Below, piece by piece: positions 5,665 to 6,008 of a DNA stretch of 6,008 nucleotides; position 1 is the stretch's first letter; the number at the start of each line of letters is the position of its first letter. The translations under genes and the position numbers were made by a program. Source of the stretch: an uncultured Tissierellia bacterium (GTDB lineage Bacteria; Bacillota; Clostridia; Tissierellales; Peptoniphilaceae). The notes beneath the pieces were generated by a model. The model worked only from the letters and a program-made list of their open reading frames with translations. It made no database searches and was not told the DNA's origin. The stretch is taken from contig CABTZP010000082.1 of the NCBI GenBank assembly GCA_902489375.1, positions 1-6,008 on the forward strand, read 5' to 3'.

Positions 5665-6008
5665 ATGAGATTGAGTGATCGCGTGGGGAAATTGCCGGCA
5701 TCCGGGATTCGCGCTATGTTTGATTTAGCGGATCAATATGAACATACGATTAATTTATGTATCGGAGAACCCGGTTTTGACACTCCCCAAAATATCATTG
5801 ACGCAGGATGTAAAGCGCTGAACAGCGGATATACGAAATATGTCGCCAATGCGGGAATCATGCCCTTGCGCACCGCGATAGCGAGGAAAATGAATCAAAA
5901 TGGGGTTGACGCAAGCGCAGAGAATGTCATCGTGACCTTTGGGGCGGGCCAATCCTTAAAGTCGGCGAAGCAGGCGATTTTTAATCCGACGGAAGAGTCC
6001 TCAGTCAC
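5665..6008 (+). CDS. PLP-dependent aminotransferase class I/II (3'-truncated)
   Basis: N-terminal 114 residues of a fold-type I aminotransferase of the aspartate/aromatic group, which would transfer an amino group between an amino acid and a 2-oxoacid. The gene was located by direct reading: AGAGGAG (5651-5657) lies seven bases before the ATG, 19 bases after the gamma-subunit stop. Typical features are LPASGIRAMFDLA (10-22), INLCIGEPGFDTP (29-41, the substrate-binding arm), GYTKYVANAGIMPLR (53-67) and ENVIVTFGAGQSL (83-95). The catalytic PLP lysine lies beyond the window. The last residues after FNP read TEESSVT instead of the usual GDEV-type continuation, which may reflect a base error at the sequence edge. 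Position after the oxidoreductase suggests that it supplies, or consumes, the 2-oxoacid; the amino acid used is unknown. Confidence 0.9.
   Translation, partial: MRLSDRVGKLPASGIRAMFDLADQYEHTINLCIGEPGFDTPQNIIDAGCKALNSGYTKYVANAGIMPLRTAIARKMNQNGVDASAENVIVTFGAGQSLKSAKQAIFNPTEESSV

Overview
The window reads as one continuous, plus-strand operon fragment from an anaerobic, amino-acid-fermenting bacterium. The likeliest source is a member of the Bacillota (a clostridial or negativicute-type gut or sediment anaerobe). This rests on strong AGGAGG-type ribosome binding sites, moderate GC content (judged by eye), an oxygen-sensitive ferredoxin-dependent 2-oxoacid oxidoreductase, and a CoA-transferase closely resembling glutaconate CoA-transferase of Acidaminococcus. 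The exact taxon cannot be fixed from the sequence.

Layout, left to right: a 5'-truncated NhaC-family Na+/H+ antiporter (1-1149); the two subunits of a GctAB-type CoA-transferase (1149-2108 and 2120-2881); an 86-base purine-rich spacer with a 10-bp A-tract repeat (2882-2967); the four subunits of a 2-oxoacid:ferredoxin oxidoreductase in the order delta (2x[4Fe-4S] ferredoxin), alpha, beta, gamma (2968-5645); and the first 114 codons of a PLP-dependent class I/II aminotransferase that runs off the right edge (5665-6008). Genes overlap by 1, 8 and 7 bases or lie 2 to 19 bases apart, except at the 86-base spacer. I see no terminator hairpin or convincing internal promoter, so all seven are probably co-transcribed from a promoter left of the window.

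Together the products form a chemically coherent pathway. The aminotransferase converts an amino acid to a 2-oxoacid. The KorDABC/Vor-type enzyme decarboxylates it to an acyl-CoA, reducing ferredoxin. The CoA-transferase exchanges the acyl-CoA for a free acid, conserving the thioester. The antiporter handles Na+/H+, or possibly an organic acid. All core steps are reversible, so the same set could instead activate a carboxylic acid and reductively carboxylate it to make an amino acid. The substrate is not settled: GctAB similarity and the 'Kor' label point to C5/C4 dicarboxylates (2-oxoglutarate/succinyl-CoA/glutaconyl-CoA), whereas a GMTGGQ motif in the beta subunit recalls branched-chain or broad-specificity oxoacid oxidoreductases.

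I found no mobile element, CRISPR array, RNA gene or clearly unprecedented system. The points most worth a second look are the gene combination itself, the phased A-tract spacer, and a possible sequence error in the last bases of the aminotransferase.
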